A DNA stretch of 64,000 nucleotides, from contig NZ_JADCKB010000017.1 in the NCBI RefSeq assembly GCF_014982785.1, positions 1 to 64,000 of the forward strand. Direction: 5' to 3'. The position numbers and the translations under genes are program-made. Source of the DNA: Ructibacterium gallinarum (lineage in GTDB: Bacteria > Bacillota > Clostridia > Monoglobales > Monoglobaceae). Every line of letters begins with the position of its first letter. Positions within the stretch are counted from its first letter, which is position 1. The notes under the pieces are model-generated. The model saw only the letters and a program-made list of their open reading frames with translations, was not told the DNA's origin and made no database searches. Below, one piece after another: positions 26,464 through 36,500 of the stretch.

Positions 26464-28140
26464 TTATTTCAAGTCAAAAGTGCTTGTCAGCGGATACATC
26501 TTTTCGAGAGAATCCCAAATAAATGTACGCACATACAAATCCTCTTCTGCATAGGTCGTATCAAATAACGCAACGCCCTCTTTCATTTGTTCTCCTGTAA
26601 ACATCTTCGCCTCCAGCAGCCGATTCTCAGCCTTCTGATAAAGCGCTGAAATAACAGTATACCCTTTTTCTCCAAGCACAAGAGTCGGAATTGTCGCTGA
26701 AATCTTTCCTTTGTCATAGTCCGTTGCTGCCTCACCGTCAACCTCGTAGTCAACGGTCATCGTTTTATCCGGATTCGCGCCGTAAACCTTAAATTGTTTT
26801 ACAACCCGCCGTCCTCTGTACCATCCGTTCCATGTAGCTCCCACGGTGGCGGGATCGCCAAGAATAATATATCCTTCCGTCAACGGATCGTTCTCATCTG
26901 TCCATTCAACCATAGAACCACAAATCGCTCCGTCACGTTTGATAGTCCCGGTGATTTTTACTTTCCCTGCCTCTTGCGTATCTACAGATATTTCATATTC
27001 AAAATCGCCGCCCTTAAACTCGCTGACCGAGGCAGATATTCCGAGAGGCGTTTTGGTACCATTAACACATTTGTAAAGCTGAACTTCTGTGCCGTTACTA
27101 CCATCTGGACATTCCTTTAAACTAAGTAAGTAGTAATTTTGGCAGTCTTTATCTGCGGAAAACGCTATCCCTTGTCCGTTTGTATAAGGATCGTACTCTT
27201 TGGCATAGATGTGATAGGATCCGCCAAACGCTTTATCAAAGCGCAGATAGGACCTTCCGTGCTCCCCAAAATCGAGTCCGCCATTTATTGCAGCCTTCTC
27301 CTGTGGGTAATAGGACCATCCCTCAGCTTGTAAATCTGCTAATGTATCTACGCCTGAGTCAAAATGCTTATCCAAAACGAAATCACTCTCATGGGTATCA
27401 TCATAAAGCTCTTTCATATAATACCCGCCTACTGTTGAAGCCCCTGCGTATTCAAACTTAAATCCAATACATCCCGCAGTTATCGGTGCATTGTCATTGG
27501 CGGTAAACAACATTTCTTCACCCTGATACACTTCAATGTTGCCAACAGTTTCATTAGGCTTAATTCTTATTTTTAAATTGTCTGCGCCGGAACTACTAAA
27601 TGTAACTGTTTCTTTTTCTCCAAGTTGTTCTGTAACTTCGTCCTTTCCCATCCTGAACAAGGTTATCTTCTTAGCTTCTTGATCCAAAAGCAAGCCATAA
27701 TTATTATCCGCAGACATTGCACCATTTTTACCCTCCGTTGGAGTAATACTACTATCTATTCTCCCGGTGAAATCCCCATCACCAAAAAATGCCATAATCC
27801 GATTCTGCTTGACAGCGGCGGAGAACCCAATTTCAACTACATCCGAATCCGGCGATGCTGTGTGCTTTCTAATATCTCTCAAAACGCCTCTGCTACCGAT
27901 GACACTAAAGCCCTGGTTCCATTGTCCTACCGTTGCTTTACCATCACTATCGGCTCCTAACGCAACAGTTAAATAATCCGGTTTCGTTTCAGCTGTGAGA
28001 TTTGTTAAATCAACATCAACAATTGTTTTATCAGGTTTGGGGACAACCACGTACGCCTCTTCTGCAAATGCCGAAACCGATGTTACAAGCAGAGTAAATA
28101 CCATAAATACACTTACAAAAATTTTTTTCATAATATTCAT
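26464..28140 (-). CDS. Secreted two-module lectin-like protein
   Basis: A secreted protein of about 558 residues with signal peptide MNIMKKIFVSVFMVFTLLVT and cleavage near SAFAEE. The start at 28140 is chosen because AAAGGAG precedes it. It has two jelly-roll-like modules: residues about 40-250 and 260-455; the second carries the pattern SADKDCQNYYLLSL, then VQLYKCVNGTKTPLG. The same 'NYYxL ... LyK...G..t.L' pattern is found in the three upstream proteins. The C-terminal domain (about 460-558) ends YVRTFIWDSLEKMYPL, a module common at the ends of clostridial polysaccharide enzymes. No catalytic signature is seen, so binding rather than cleavage is the likely role. Confidence 0.75.
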   Translation of the reverse strand: MNIMKKIFVSVFMVFTLLVTSVSAFAEEAYVVVPKPDKTIVDVDLTNLTAETKPDYLTVALGADSDGKATVGQWNQGFSVIGSRGVLRDIRKHTASPDSDVVEIGFSAAVKQNRIMAFFGDGDFTGRIDSSITPTEGKNGAMSADNNYGLLLDQEAKKITLFRMGKDEVTEQLGEKETVTFSSSGADNLKIRIKPNETVGNIEVYQGEEMLFTANDNAPITAGCIGFKFEYAGASTVGGYYMKELYDDTHESDFVLDKHFDSGVDTLADLQAEGWSYYPQEKAAINGGLDFGEHGRSYLRFDKAFGGSYHIYAKEYDPYTNGQGIAFSADKDCQNYYLLSLKECPDGSNGTEVQLYKCVNGTKTPLGISASVSEFKGGDFEYEISVDTQEAGKVKITGTIKRDGAICGSMVEWTDENDPLTEGYIILGDPATVGATWNGWYRGRRVVKQFKVYGANPDKTMTVDYEVDGEAATDYDKGKISATIPTLVLGEKGYTVISALYQKAENRLLEAKMFTGEQMKEGVALFDTTYAEEDLYVRTFIWDSLEKMYPLTSTFDLK

Positions 28141-28187
28141 ATTAAAATCTCCTTTCGTCCAAAGACGCATTTGACGGTTCCCCGCCG

Positions 28188-31100
28188 TTATATCACATCA
28201 TTCAGCAAAACGATACTATACTTGTCGCCCGTACAGGATACAACAACCGCCGAACATTCCTTTCCGTAATCTTCATAACTTCTGAAATCAGTAATTTCCG
28301 CCTTTCTGCAATCACCTACCTTTTTTCTATCAAAGTTATACATACAATTCGTGACTGCCGGATTCCGATAAAAGTTTATACGATAGCGTTCCGTAACAAA
28401 CTGTTCGTTATATTTATCATATCCTGTCTTTCTCAAATTTTGTGTTGTAACCTCTATAACATTATTGTCAACACGGTAAACCCACCCGAAAAATATTCTT
28501 GTATATTTTTTATCGTCCGGAATAGATAAATTATTACTCTGCCGTGCATAAGATGAATCAAACATATACGGGTTCGACCTTTCACTTGAGGAATACTCTT
28601 CTCCCTCAAAAAGCGTCGCCGCACAGTCACCGTCATCGCTCACGGGTCTATATACAATCATAAATGATTTTATCTCATCATCTATCGGATTTTGATTGAC
28701 CGTAACAACATCACCCACATTAAGCTTATGAAGCTTCGGTTCTGCATCGGCAATCGTATACATATCATAGCAATTCTCAACCGCTGCATCATCAGCGTAC
28801 ATAACCTCGCCGTTTCCAAAGGTTAGCACGGTTTTAATTTCACCATCATCATTTATGGCTGATGCAATTTCAGTTACATACAAAAGATTTTCGTCAAACG
28901 AGGGTTTGAGCTGTTCTGTATTGAATCTATCATATAGTATTACAAAATCTGCAGTTATATCTCCGCGCTTTGAAAATGCTTTGAATTTATAATCCGTGTT
29001 ATAAATATATATCCCCGTTCCTTCACGAATGGTATACTCTGAGATATCACGCTTATCCCCGCTGCTCACTATGAATGATTTTGTTGTTTCTGCAACATAC
29101 CATCTGTGTCCAAAACTCGTATCAATAGAGCGGTATATATAATTTCGGCTGGTGTTTTCATCTACAAGCATGGTAAGCTGTGCCTCGCTGTTTTTTTCAT
29201 AACTTAAAACAGGCATTTCAATATACGATATTTCACCTTTATCACTAATCTTATAGGAAATCATCGTATTTTTTCCTTTGAGTTCACCATACAGTTCTTC
29301 CGGTTTCAGGCGCCGAACACTTCCATTTTCGTCACAATAATTAACCTTTTTATTTATTTCATATACTCTTTTTTCAGAATCTTCTTTATACACAAGCATT
29401 TTTATCTTATTTGAAAATGCTTCTTCCGAAATTGCCACATCAACCAAACAACCGTACATCATTACATTTTCTTCCGATATACCGGCATAAACAATTTCAT
29501 CAAATATATCAAAATAAAGGTTTAACTTATTATTGGGTTGTAGTCTTGATTTTAACAGCTCATCTGCATTGCAGACACGCACGCTATATTGCCCCGTACC
29601 GTCCGAAACGCTTATTTCTTCATTATTTTTCCAAAGATTTTTTACATCAAAGTTTATCACTTGTTCCGCAGAAATAACCAAAATCAGACTTCGGTCGTTT
29701 TTCATAATATGAACCACATCGCCCTCTTTGAGCATGTTTAATTCAAAAGCTGTTTTATCACGATAAAACATTTGTACAACATCAAACATGCCGTCATCTA
29801 TCATTTTTTGCAGCTTAATTTTTTCCGCGTTTACATTTTCCACATATTCTACATCATACGAATAAATCATGACAGCGATTACTTTTCCGCTCGTATCCGC
29901 AGATATTACTATTTTACCTCTGTTGATTTTAAAGATATCAGAATCATACGAAGACACATAGCTTCCGTTTTGTAAAACAGGTACAGAGGGCGCCAGCCTT
30001 ACCTCCTTTGTTCTCCCATTCTCTGCAATATACCTCAATACATTATTTTCAAATCCGACATAATCCTTTGCCATGATGGTAATACACTTAGCATTCTGCA
30101 TAGGCTCTATCAGGAAAGCTTCGTCCATACCATCGTCACTTTCCTTTATGTATGCCCGAACATAACGCCCTAAAAATTCTGCGTTCCAGTCTGCTGAATA
30201 TTTATAAATATTCCCGCCAATCTTTACGCTTTCTTTCCCTGTTTCGGTCTTGCCGCTCAGCGAATTAATACCGTCATCTTCACAAATTCCTTTAATGCAT
30301 CTGATTCCAATAACATCATCAAGAAGTCTTCTTCCACGCTCTATATGATAAGTCACCTTTCCATTTGTCCAGTATGTCCCCGTCATTATTTCAACAAAAA
30401 ACGCATTATAAAGAATCTGTGCCGCCGCATAACGCTTTACCCTATCTTTTGTAAGTGTTACACCATCAAAAAGTTTCAGTTTCGCAGCCTGCTGATAATA
30501 GGAATTTTTTGGGTCGACAATGCCTCCGTAGCCAAGCATATCCACCGTATCCTTGATAATATCGCGCATTCTGACATATTCCCCATCGGCGTCACTGCTC
30601 CATTTGAGTTTATCCATGATGTCGTTATATTCCGCAGTCGTCAAATCGCTGCCGGCATCTTCACCGTCATTCATGATTCCCATTTTGACAAGCTCGTTAT
30701 ATGGCATCAAATCAATACTCTCTTGCCCATCATCTCCGTTTTCGGCACCGCTGTTTTCTTCATGATTCGACATGTCATCTTTTCCGTCCGCTATAATATG
30801 CGATGTACCTTCCTCTTTTGGTATTTCGTAATCCGATTTACCTATTTCTTTTGCAGAAACCGATATCACATGCAGCGGATTATCATTTGCATAAAAACCT
30901 ACCTTACCTACCTTGTTAGTTTCCATAGCATATTCATCCTGAAAATATGTCACCATATTCTTTCCTGTGGACATTTCTACCGAAATACCGTCACCACCGT
31001 TAGACAATATTTTCACCCGATAAATTGTATCATTGGTCAAATTATCACTAATTTTTGTTTCAGCAACCGTATATCTTACTTGATTCACCACGGTCTTTAT

Positions 31101-31463
31101 CGCAATCGTTTTACTTTTGGGACTAACTTCTACATAATTGCAGTTTTTGGTATCAACATAGTTAAAAAGCACTCTGCCCGAATTCATAAATGGCAGACAA
31201 AATTCTGCTTCATATTCATATTTTTCCGACCACTCTGCTGCATTATAAAGCAGCATAGCCCCAAAACCGCTGTCATCATGTAAACCGTCTTCCCTGAATT
31301 CGGAATTGTCCGGCAGCTTCCATTTATCAGACAACTCTGCTGCATTGTCTGATGAATCAAAACGCTTGTTTAATTCATCAGACTGAGCAAAGGCCGGACA
31401 TATTTCCGCAACAAATAATACACAAAGTATCAAGCAAAATATCCTTTTGCATATATTACTCAT
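28188..31463 (-). CDS. Large secreted protein with lectin-like N-terminus and unknown core
   Basis: A secreted protein of 1091 residues. The signal peptide is MSNICKRIFCLILCVLFVAE with cleavage near AFAQ. Residues about 30-215 form a jelly-roll-like module (VLFNYVDTKNCNYVEVS). About 245-365 resembles a degenerate S-layer-like or helical segment (YNELVKMGIMND, then AAAQILYNAF). The remaining 720 residues are beta-rich with many short repeats of DGT/ENG turns, and I recognise no family. The ATG at 31463 lies one base after the stop of the SLH protein, so they are translationally coupled. It is possibly a surface partner of that protein. No catalytic motif was seen. Confidence 0.7.
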   Translation of the reverse strand: MSNICKRIFCLILCVLFVAEICPAFAQSDELNKRFDSSDNAAELSDKWKLPDNSEFREDGLHDDSGFGAMLLYNAAEWSEKYEYEAEFCLPFMNSGRVLFNYVDTKNCNYVEVSPKSKTIAIKTVVNQVRYTVAETKISDNLTNDTIYRVKILSNGGDGISVEMSTGKNMVTYFQDEYAMETNKVGKVGFYANDNPLHVISVSAKEIGKSDYEIPKEEGTSHIIADGKDDMSNHEENSGAENGDDGQESIDLMPYNELVKMGIMNDGEDAGSDLTTAEYNDIMDKLKWSSDADGEYVRMRDIIKDTVDMLGYGGIVDPKNSYYQQAAKLKLFDGVTLTKDRVKRYAAAQILYNAFFVEIMTGTYWTNGKVTYHIERGRRLLDDVIGIRCIKGICEDDGINSLSGKTETGKESVKIGGNIYKYSADWNAEFLGRYVRAYIKESDDGMDEAFLIEPMQNAKCITIMAKDYVGFENNVLRYIAENGRTKEVRLAPSVPVLQNGSYVSSYDSDIFKINRGKIVISADTSGKVIAVMIYSYDVEYVENVNAEKIKLQKMIDDGMFDVVQMFYRDKTAFELNMLKEGDVVHIMKNDRSLILVISAEQVINFDVKNLWKNNEEISVSDGTGQYSVRVCNADELLKSRLQPNNKLNLYFDIFDEIVYAGISEENVMMYGCLVDVAISEEAFSNKIKMLVYKEDSEKRVYEINKKVNYCDENGSVRRLKPEELYGELKGKNTMISYKISDKGEISYIEMPVLSYEKNSEAQLTMLVDENTSRNYIYRSIDTSFGHRWYVAETTKSFIVSSGDKRDISEYTIREGTGIYIYNTDYKFKAFSKRGDITADFVILYDRFNTEQLKPSFDENLLYVTEIASAINDDGEIKTVLTFGNGEVMYADDAAVENCYDMYTIADAEPKLHKLNVGDVVTVNQNPIDDEIKSFMIVYRPVSDDGDCAATLFEGEEYSSSERSNPYMFDSSYARQSNNLSIPDDKKYTRIFFGWVYRVDNNVIEVTTQNLRKTGYDKYNEQFVTERYRINFYRNPAVTNCMYNFDRKKVGDCRKAEITDFRSYEDYGKECSAVVVSCTGDKYSIVLLNDVI

Positions 31464-31464
31464 A

Positions 31465-34400
31465 TCACAGTTCTCCTCTCACGCTCTTAACCAACGTACA
31501 GAGTATTTTGGAAACTTCAGCACGTGTACAGCTATTTTTAGGTGCAACCGTTCCATCCCCCATGCCGTGAATCGCACCGCGCTTAACCATACTGTTGATT
31601 CCTGAAACAGCATAATCACTTATTTCAGCGGCATCATCAAAGTTCAGCTCATCTGCTGTGTCATCCGTTTCTGTATCGTCTAAAATACGTGCCAAAATCA
31701 CACACACGTCTTCCCTTGTTATTCTTTGTCCTACCCCAAAGGCTTTTTCTGAGATACCATTGACGATACCAAGATCATAGGCTGTGGAAACATATGGATA
31801 GTACCATTCGCCGGGTTTAACATCATCAAATTTCATGTCCGCATATACCGGTTTAAGCTCAAATGCCATAACAGCCATTTTTACAAATTCCTCGCGGGTT
31901 ATATATGTTTCCGGTCTAAATGTCCCATCGCCATACCCACTAATCACATTCTTATCAGCTAAGTACAGTATTGCCTCCTTTGCCCATAAGTGTCCGTTCA
32001 GGTCAGTGAATCTCTCTTCTCCCGTCGGCGTTGCTCCCCCTGTATTTTGCACCGCACCTTCAGATGCCGTAGGCATTCTGTTAACAGGCCCGGCACTTAC
32101 GCCGCTGAGGACTTCTGTTCCTCCGCTGCCCTTTGGGGGTTCCTTTTCCTCTGCTATTGCATTAAGTTTTTGCTGTAATACACTTGCAGTCATTAAACTC
32201 GATGTACTCAGCGAATTGCAGAATCTGTTCTGCGCATTTTCACCTACAGATAAGAATTTATCTATGTCAAAACCGCCATCATTTCCAAACCGTTTGAGCA
32301 AACCGAAAATATGTCCGGAACCGCTTTTTTTGTAATAGCAAATACCATTTAATATGAGCTGCTCTGCAAATTTTTTCTTGAATGTGTTCAGGTTCAAAAA
32401 GTCCTGTCCCAAAAGGCTGTCGGATACATTATCTCTTCCTTCGTCCGTCAATTCATCAAGGTATGCCTTATACATTGATTCATCTGCAAAATGCAACGTT
32501 TGTGCACTTATCAGGTTTTTATCACCGTCAAATATAAGGTTATCCATCCGTTGATTCATTGCAGTAAGTATGGCCAATACTTCAATCGTATTTTTAACGT
32601 GAGCAATATCTGACGAAGAAAATACATCATCGCATTCATACAGCATTTTTGCAAGCTTCTCTTTGCTTATATGGTCAAATATTTCCGAACTATTATCCGA
32701 ATTTGATTTTGTAAGACCAAATATATCATTGGGGTTTTCAAGGATTCTTTTTATATTCCCTATTTTTGTTTCGGCTGATGATATGGTATCCGCACTCTGT
32801 TTTTTATTATCGTTTAACACGGATATAGCTCGGCTTACCGAATTCATACTGCCAAGAACAAATTCCTCGTCATAATTATAACAATTTGATACACCCAGTT
32901 TACATTTTTTATCCGTTAAATCCTCGCGTTTGATATTCATTGCCATGGAAAAGCTTCCGTCGTTCCCACAAATTGCATATCCGATTGCTTCAACGGCTGA
33001 GGCATCCGGCGAAGTTATTTTTGCCACCATCAACTGTCCGGGTTCAGCAGTTCCGGTTATTTGCACTGTGGTATCATCTATCGTATAGCTGTACTTTCCA
33101 TCCGCAACAGCCACCTTATTCTGCGACGGATAAACCGGATTCACTTTGTTTGCCTCTGTACTCAAAATATACATTTTTGCATTGTCGTCTATTGATACCG
33201 GAATTTCAATCTCCGCTGTTATTTCTGACGAAAGTGCTGTATTTTTAATTTCCTTGACTATTGCAGTTGCACCATTTCCATTTGAAAGCAAAACATATAC
33301 ATCCGCTGCAGAGGTCATACCCTCTATTTTAAATGACAAATCTATTTTTTGCCCTTTATATTCTTTCAGAGAAATTCCGTTATCCGACAATGTCGATATT
33401 TCGGAACCATTTATCATCATATCAGATATATACGATTTTCCGCGCTCTGTCGTTACAACAATTTCCTGATCGTTTCTAAATCCATATTTGCTTCCCGAAA
33501 TATTCATTGCCCCGCAAGAGATTACTACTTTATATTCCGTATCATACCATAAGACATTCTTTGGTTTTAAGCTTACGGTTTTTCCGGATATTGCCGCTAT
33601 CTCCATTTCGCATTCTTCCATAGATGCCATATTCACAAGAGTCAGCCTATCATTTGCAATAACTTCTGCTGCAAAATTTAGGGTCAATTCAATTGTTTCA
33701 TCCGGTGCAATTTTCTGGTTTGCGCTCAACACTGTCAAATAGTTTAAAAGTTCCACAGATTTTATATATCCCGGTGTGTTTTCAAGGATACATAAAAAAT
33801 ATCCGCCTGAAAAATCGCATGACGAGTCTATATACTCAGTAATAATTTTGTATTCTCTTATACCATCATTTAATGATGCCGATATCCCCTTCTCCTTACT
33901 TACATCGATGATAATATTCTCTTCTGTTTTATCTGTTGAAATAGGTAATTCAGCCGCTTTTAATTCTGTTGTCTCTCCATCTTTCACTAGGCTCAATATC
34001 ATTGTTGAAGGAGTAACTTTGCATTCATAATAATTTTTTTCATCGGTCCAATCAAATCTGATTACAAAATTATTATATTGCTTATAAGCCTTCATTGACA
34101 ATCTATAATCGCCGGCAGCCCTGACAGGACTTTTTGCAGTCAGGACACCGGTGTCCGAACTTGTAATACCGTCATCTGTATATGTTTCTGTATTTTTAGT
34201 ATGCGATATTTCCCATTGACTGTTTTCTGCATCCATTGGCGAAAACACGTACGAATACAATGCCGGATCTAAATCACCCAACAAACTATCAAGCTTTTGC
34301 TGCAGAAACTTCACAGAAGCATATTCTCCGCCCGCCCGCAGCAGCTCGTCAATCGAGTCGGTATTGCTTAAATTACTATATGCCTGTATATCAATACCGA

Positions 34401-36462
34401 TAAATTTTGCATACTTCTTAAGCAGCGCATTTATGTTCTCGTTGCTGTACTTTACTGCATAAAGCACAACACCTTCTGCAAAGCGCTGATAAATTTCATC
34501 CTCATTTTTATACTGCGGCTGCATAAGATAATTGATTATTTTCTTTCTGACATCGGAAGACAACTTGTTTTCAAAAATATTATTTAAATCAAAGCCACTT
34601 TCTTTGTCCATGACTTCAAAATCGATATTGTACCCTTTATCCGCTTTATTATCGGAATCAAATAACTTCTCTTTCTCACCGTTGTTATATAAAGAAACAA
34701 TCATTTGTTCCCGAAGGTATTTCGTGTATTCATTTCCCCCATCTGTTTCCGAAAAATGTTCTCCCGACTCTAACGCATCCCACAATGATGCGGCAATATC
34801 GGATATTACTTTGTCAGACAAAGCACTGTTTGATTTCACAAACAGCTCAATACTTTCTACAACGTAGTCTCTGATTTCACTTTCCGCTGCGGCGTTTATT
34901 TTCTTAACATAATCGTCTCTATCGGATTTGCTCAGATACAAAAAGCTTTTTGACATATCCTCTGCATAATCATCGCCGCCTACAAAATATGTGTAGGTAT
35001 AATTACCGGTATTTCCTGTCATCATTGGGACGGATACGGAATATCCGCCTCCCTCGTCTGTCTTTGTTTGTTCAAAAGCACATATATTTCCGACGCTATC
35101 TAAAACTTTGATGTTAATGGTTTTACCTTTTTCGGCAGATGCAGAAACTCCGTAAACTTTTATACCGGTCTCCTCGTTGATTACTTCAGCAGCTTTCCCT
35201 TTATCTGCTCCCTCGTATGTTACAGGCGGAAACTTGTTTTTCATCGTTTTCGCATCCAAAATATAAACCTCGGTATCATTGTTTATATTTTCATCTTCAT
35301 ATGGCGTATCCTCACCACTCAACGTAACAGAGGCTTGATAAACCTCCGGACGATTGTCGATGCTGCGATTCACCAAAATAACAGTTACCTCTTCACCGGC
35401 GTCAAAATAGCGATTATGCAAAATCACCTTTCCGTCTTGCACTTCTGTCCAAAAAGGCTTGCCCTCTGTTTCAAAGCACAATGTTTTTGTATTTGGCAAA
35501 CCATAGTCTTCGCCGGATAAATAAAACTTATCGCTAAGTTCTATTTTATACTCCGTTTCATAATGAAGCCCCCGCTTAAACGCAATTTTAACAGTTCTTG
35601 AATCCATAAATGCAGCCGTATATTTTGCGCTGTCAACCTGTTCCTCCCCTTCATAAATTTTCAAGTGATCATCTGTCAGTGACGACATTTCTTCCATGTC
35701 GTCACTGAACTTAAGTACAACATCACTGTCAATTTTTGCACTATCAGAATCGAATCCACTTTCAAAATTTACTTTTGGAATTTTTTTAACTGCCAATTGA
35801 TATACTGCATACGGTGCCCACTTTGCGCCTACGCCAACGGTTCCGCTTCCATTTGCTTCAACTCCGTCTTCGGTACTCAGGGTTAAAACAGTTTTCCAAT
35901 CGCCGTCAGAAAGTCCTGCTCTGCTCGCTGCCATAATGGCTCTCACGGTCAGTCTTCCATCCTTTTCGTAAAAAATACGTATCTTTTTATACGCAGGCAA
36001 TTTAGCGCTATGTTCGTAGCTGCCTATTTCTTTTTCGGTTCCATCCGACACCTTATATATACTTATTTGTTTTTGATTATCCGCATTATCTCCGCCATAA
36101 GACAGATAATAATAGTTTTTAGCGTCCTCTCTCAGGAAATACATATAAAAGAAATTATACGCTGTATACGCTTCACTTTCAAGCATGAAATCCTCGCCGC
36201 ATGTATTAAAATCCTTCCTATATATGCTTGCAGTCTTAGCCCCTGTAGTATTCGTAAAACCATAAAACTCTGCATTACTATCAGATGAAAAATCCGCATG
36301 CCCCTCACCTGCTGAAATATCCCAGTATGATTCGGCTTTGTCAACCGAACCATACAAAAAGTTTTCTTCAAAACCTTCAAGAGTATCTACTGCAGCAATG
36401 TTAATCTGAGCCATACACGTAAACAATATGGCTATGCTTGTAATCCATGCAATTTTTCTCAT
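31465..36462 (-). CDS. Giant SLH-anchored surface protein with duplicated lectin units
   Basis: A 1665-residue cell-surface protein. The signal peptide is MRKIAWITSIAILFTCMAQ. Two similar units follow, each made of a jelly-roll module (FYMYFLREDAKNYYYLSYG in unit 1, IRFDWTDEKNYYECKV in unit 2), a Big_5-like Ig domain (ending YETEYKIEL and YDTEYKVVIS), further beta-domains and a helical region. The last 180 residues hold three SLH repeats (ISGYGDGTFRPETYITREEF, then FDDVKPGEWYYPYV and MGDGTVAPKNSCTRAEVSKI) that would bind secondary cell-wall polymer. GGAGGAGG precedes the ATG. It is the likely anchor of a pectin-binding surface complex; no catalytic motif was found. No cohesin was recognised, but unassigned domains remain. 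Confidence 0.85.
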   Translation of the reverse strand: MRKIAWITSIAILFTCMAQINIAAVDTLEGFEENFLYGSVDKAESYWDISAGEGHADFSSDSNAEFYGFTNTTGAKTASIYRKDFNTCGEDFMLESEAYTAYNFFYMYFLREDAKNYYYLSYGGDNADNQKQISIYKVSDGTEKEIGSYEHSAKLPAYKKIRIFYEKDGRLTVRAIMAASRAGLSDGDWKTVLTLSTEDGVEANGSGTVGVGAKWAPYAVYQLAVKKIPKVNFESGFDSDSAKIDSDVVLKFSDDMEEMSSLTDDHLKIYEGEEQVDSAKYTAAFMDSRTVKIAFKRGLHYETEYKIELSDKFYLSGEDYGLPNTKTLCFETEGKPFWTEVQDGKVILHNRYFDAGEEVTVILVNRSIDNRPEVYQASVTLSGEDTPYEDENINNDTEVYILDAKTMKNKFPPVTYEGADKGKAAEVINEETGIKVYGVSASAEKGKTINIKVLDSVGNICAFEQTKTDEGGGYSVSVPMMTGNTGNYTYTYFVGGDDYAEDMSKSFLYLSKSDRDDYVKKINAAAESEIRDYVVESIELFVKSNSALSDKVISDIAASLWDALESGEHFSETDGGNEYTKYLREQMIVSLYNNGEKEKLFDSDNKADKGYNIDFEVMDKESGFDLNNIFENKLSSDVRKKIINYLMQPQYKNEDEIYQRFAEGVVLYAVKYSNENINALLKKYAKFIGIDIQAYSNLSNTDSIDELLRAGGEYASVKFLQQKLDSLLGDLDPALYSYVFSPMDAENSQWEISHTKNTETYTDDGITSSDTGVLTAKSPVRAAGDYRLSMKAYKQYNNFVIRFDWTDEKNYYECKVTPSTMILSLVKDGETTELKAAELPISTDKTEENIIIDVSKEKGISASLNDGIREYKIITEYIDSSCDFSGGYFLCILENTPGYIKSVELLNYLTVLSANQKIAPDETIELTLNFAAEVIANDRLTLVNMASMEECEMEIAAISGKTVSLKPKNVLWYDTEYKVVISCGAMNISGSKYGFRNDQEIVVTTERGKSYISDMMINGSEISTLSDNGISLKEYKGQKIDLSFKIEGMTSAADVYVLLSNGNGATAIVKEIKNTALSSEITAEIEIPVSIDDNAKMYILSTEANKVNPVYPSQNKVAVADGKYSYTIDDTTVQITGTAEPGQLMVAKITSPDASAVEAIGYAICGNDGSFSMAMNIKREDLTDKKCKLGVSNCYNYDEEFVLGSMNSVSRAISVLNDNKKQSADTISSAETKIGNIKRILENPNDIFGLTKSNSDNSSEIFDHISKEKLAKMLYECDDVFSSSDIAHVKNTIEVLAILTAMNQRMDNLIFDGDKNLISAQTLHFADESMYKAYLDELTDEGRDNVSDSLLGQDFLNLNTFKKKFAEQLILNGICYYKKSGSGHIFGLLKRFGNDGGFDIDKFLSVGENAQNRFCNSLSTSSLMTASVLQQKLNAIAEEKEPPKGSGGTEVLSGVSAGPVNRMPTASEGAVQNTGGATPTGEERFTDLNGHLWAKEAILYLADKNVISGYGDGTFRPETYITREEFVKMAVMAFELKPVYADMKFDDVKPGEWYYPYVSTAYDLGIVNGISEKAFGVGQRITREDVCVILARILDDTETDDTADELNFDDAAEISDYAVSGINSMVKRGAIHGMGDGTVAPKNSCTRAEVSKILCTLVKSVRGEL

Positions 36463-36500
36463 TGTATTTCTCCTCCTCCGATTTCTTATTTGACTATTTC

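Noticed and set aside
30345-31283. A 312-codon plus-strand frame opposite the 1091-residue gene
   Set aside because: The composition (many Ile, Phe and His) is typical of an antisense frame; the minus-strand gene has signal peptide and operon context.
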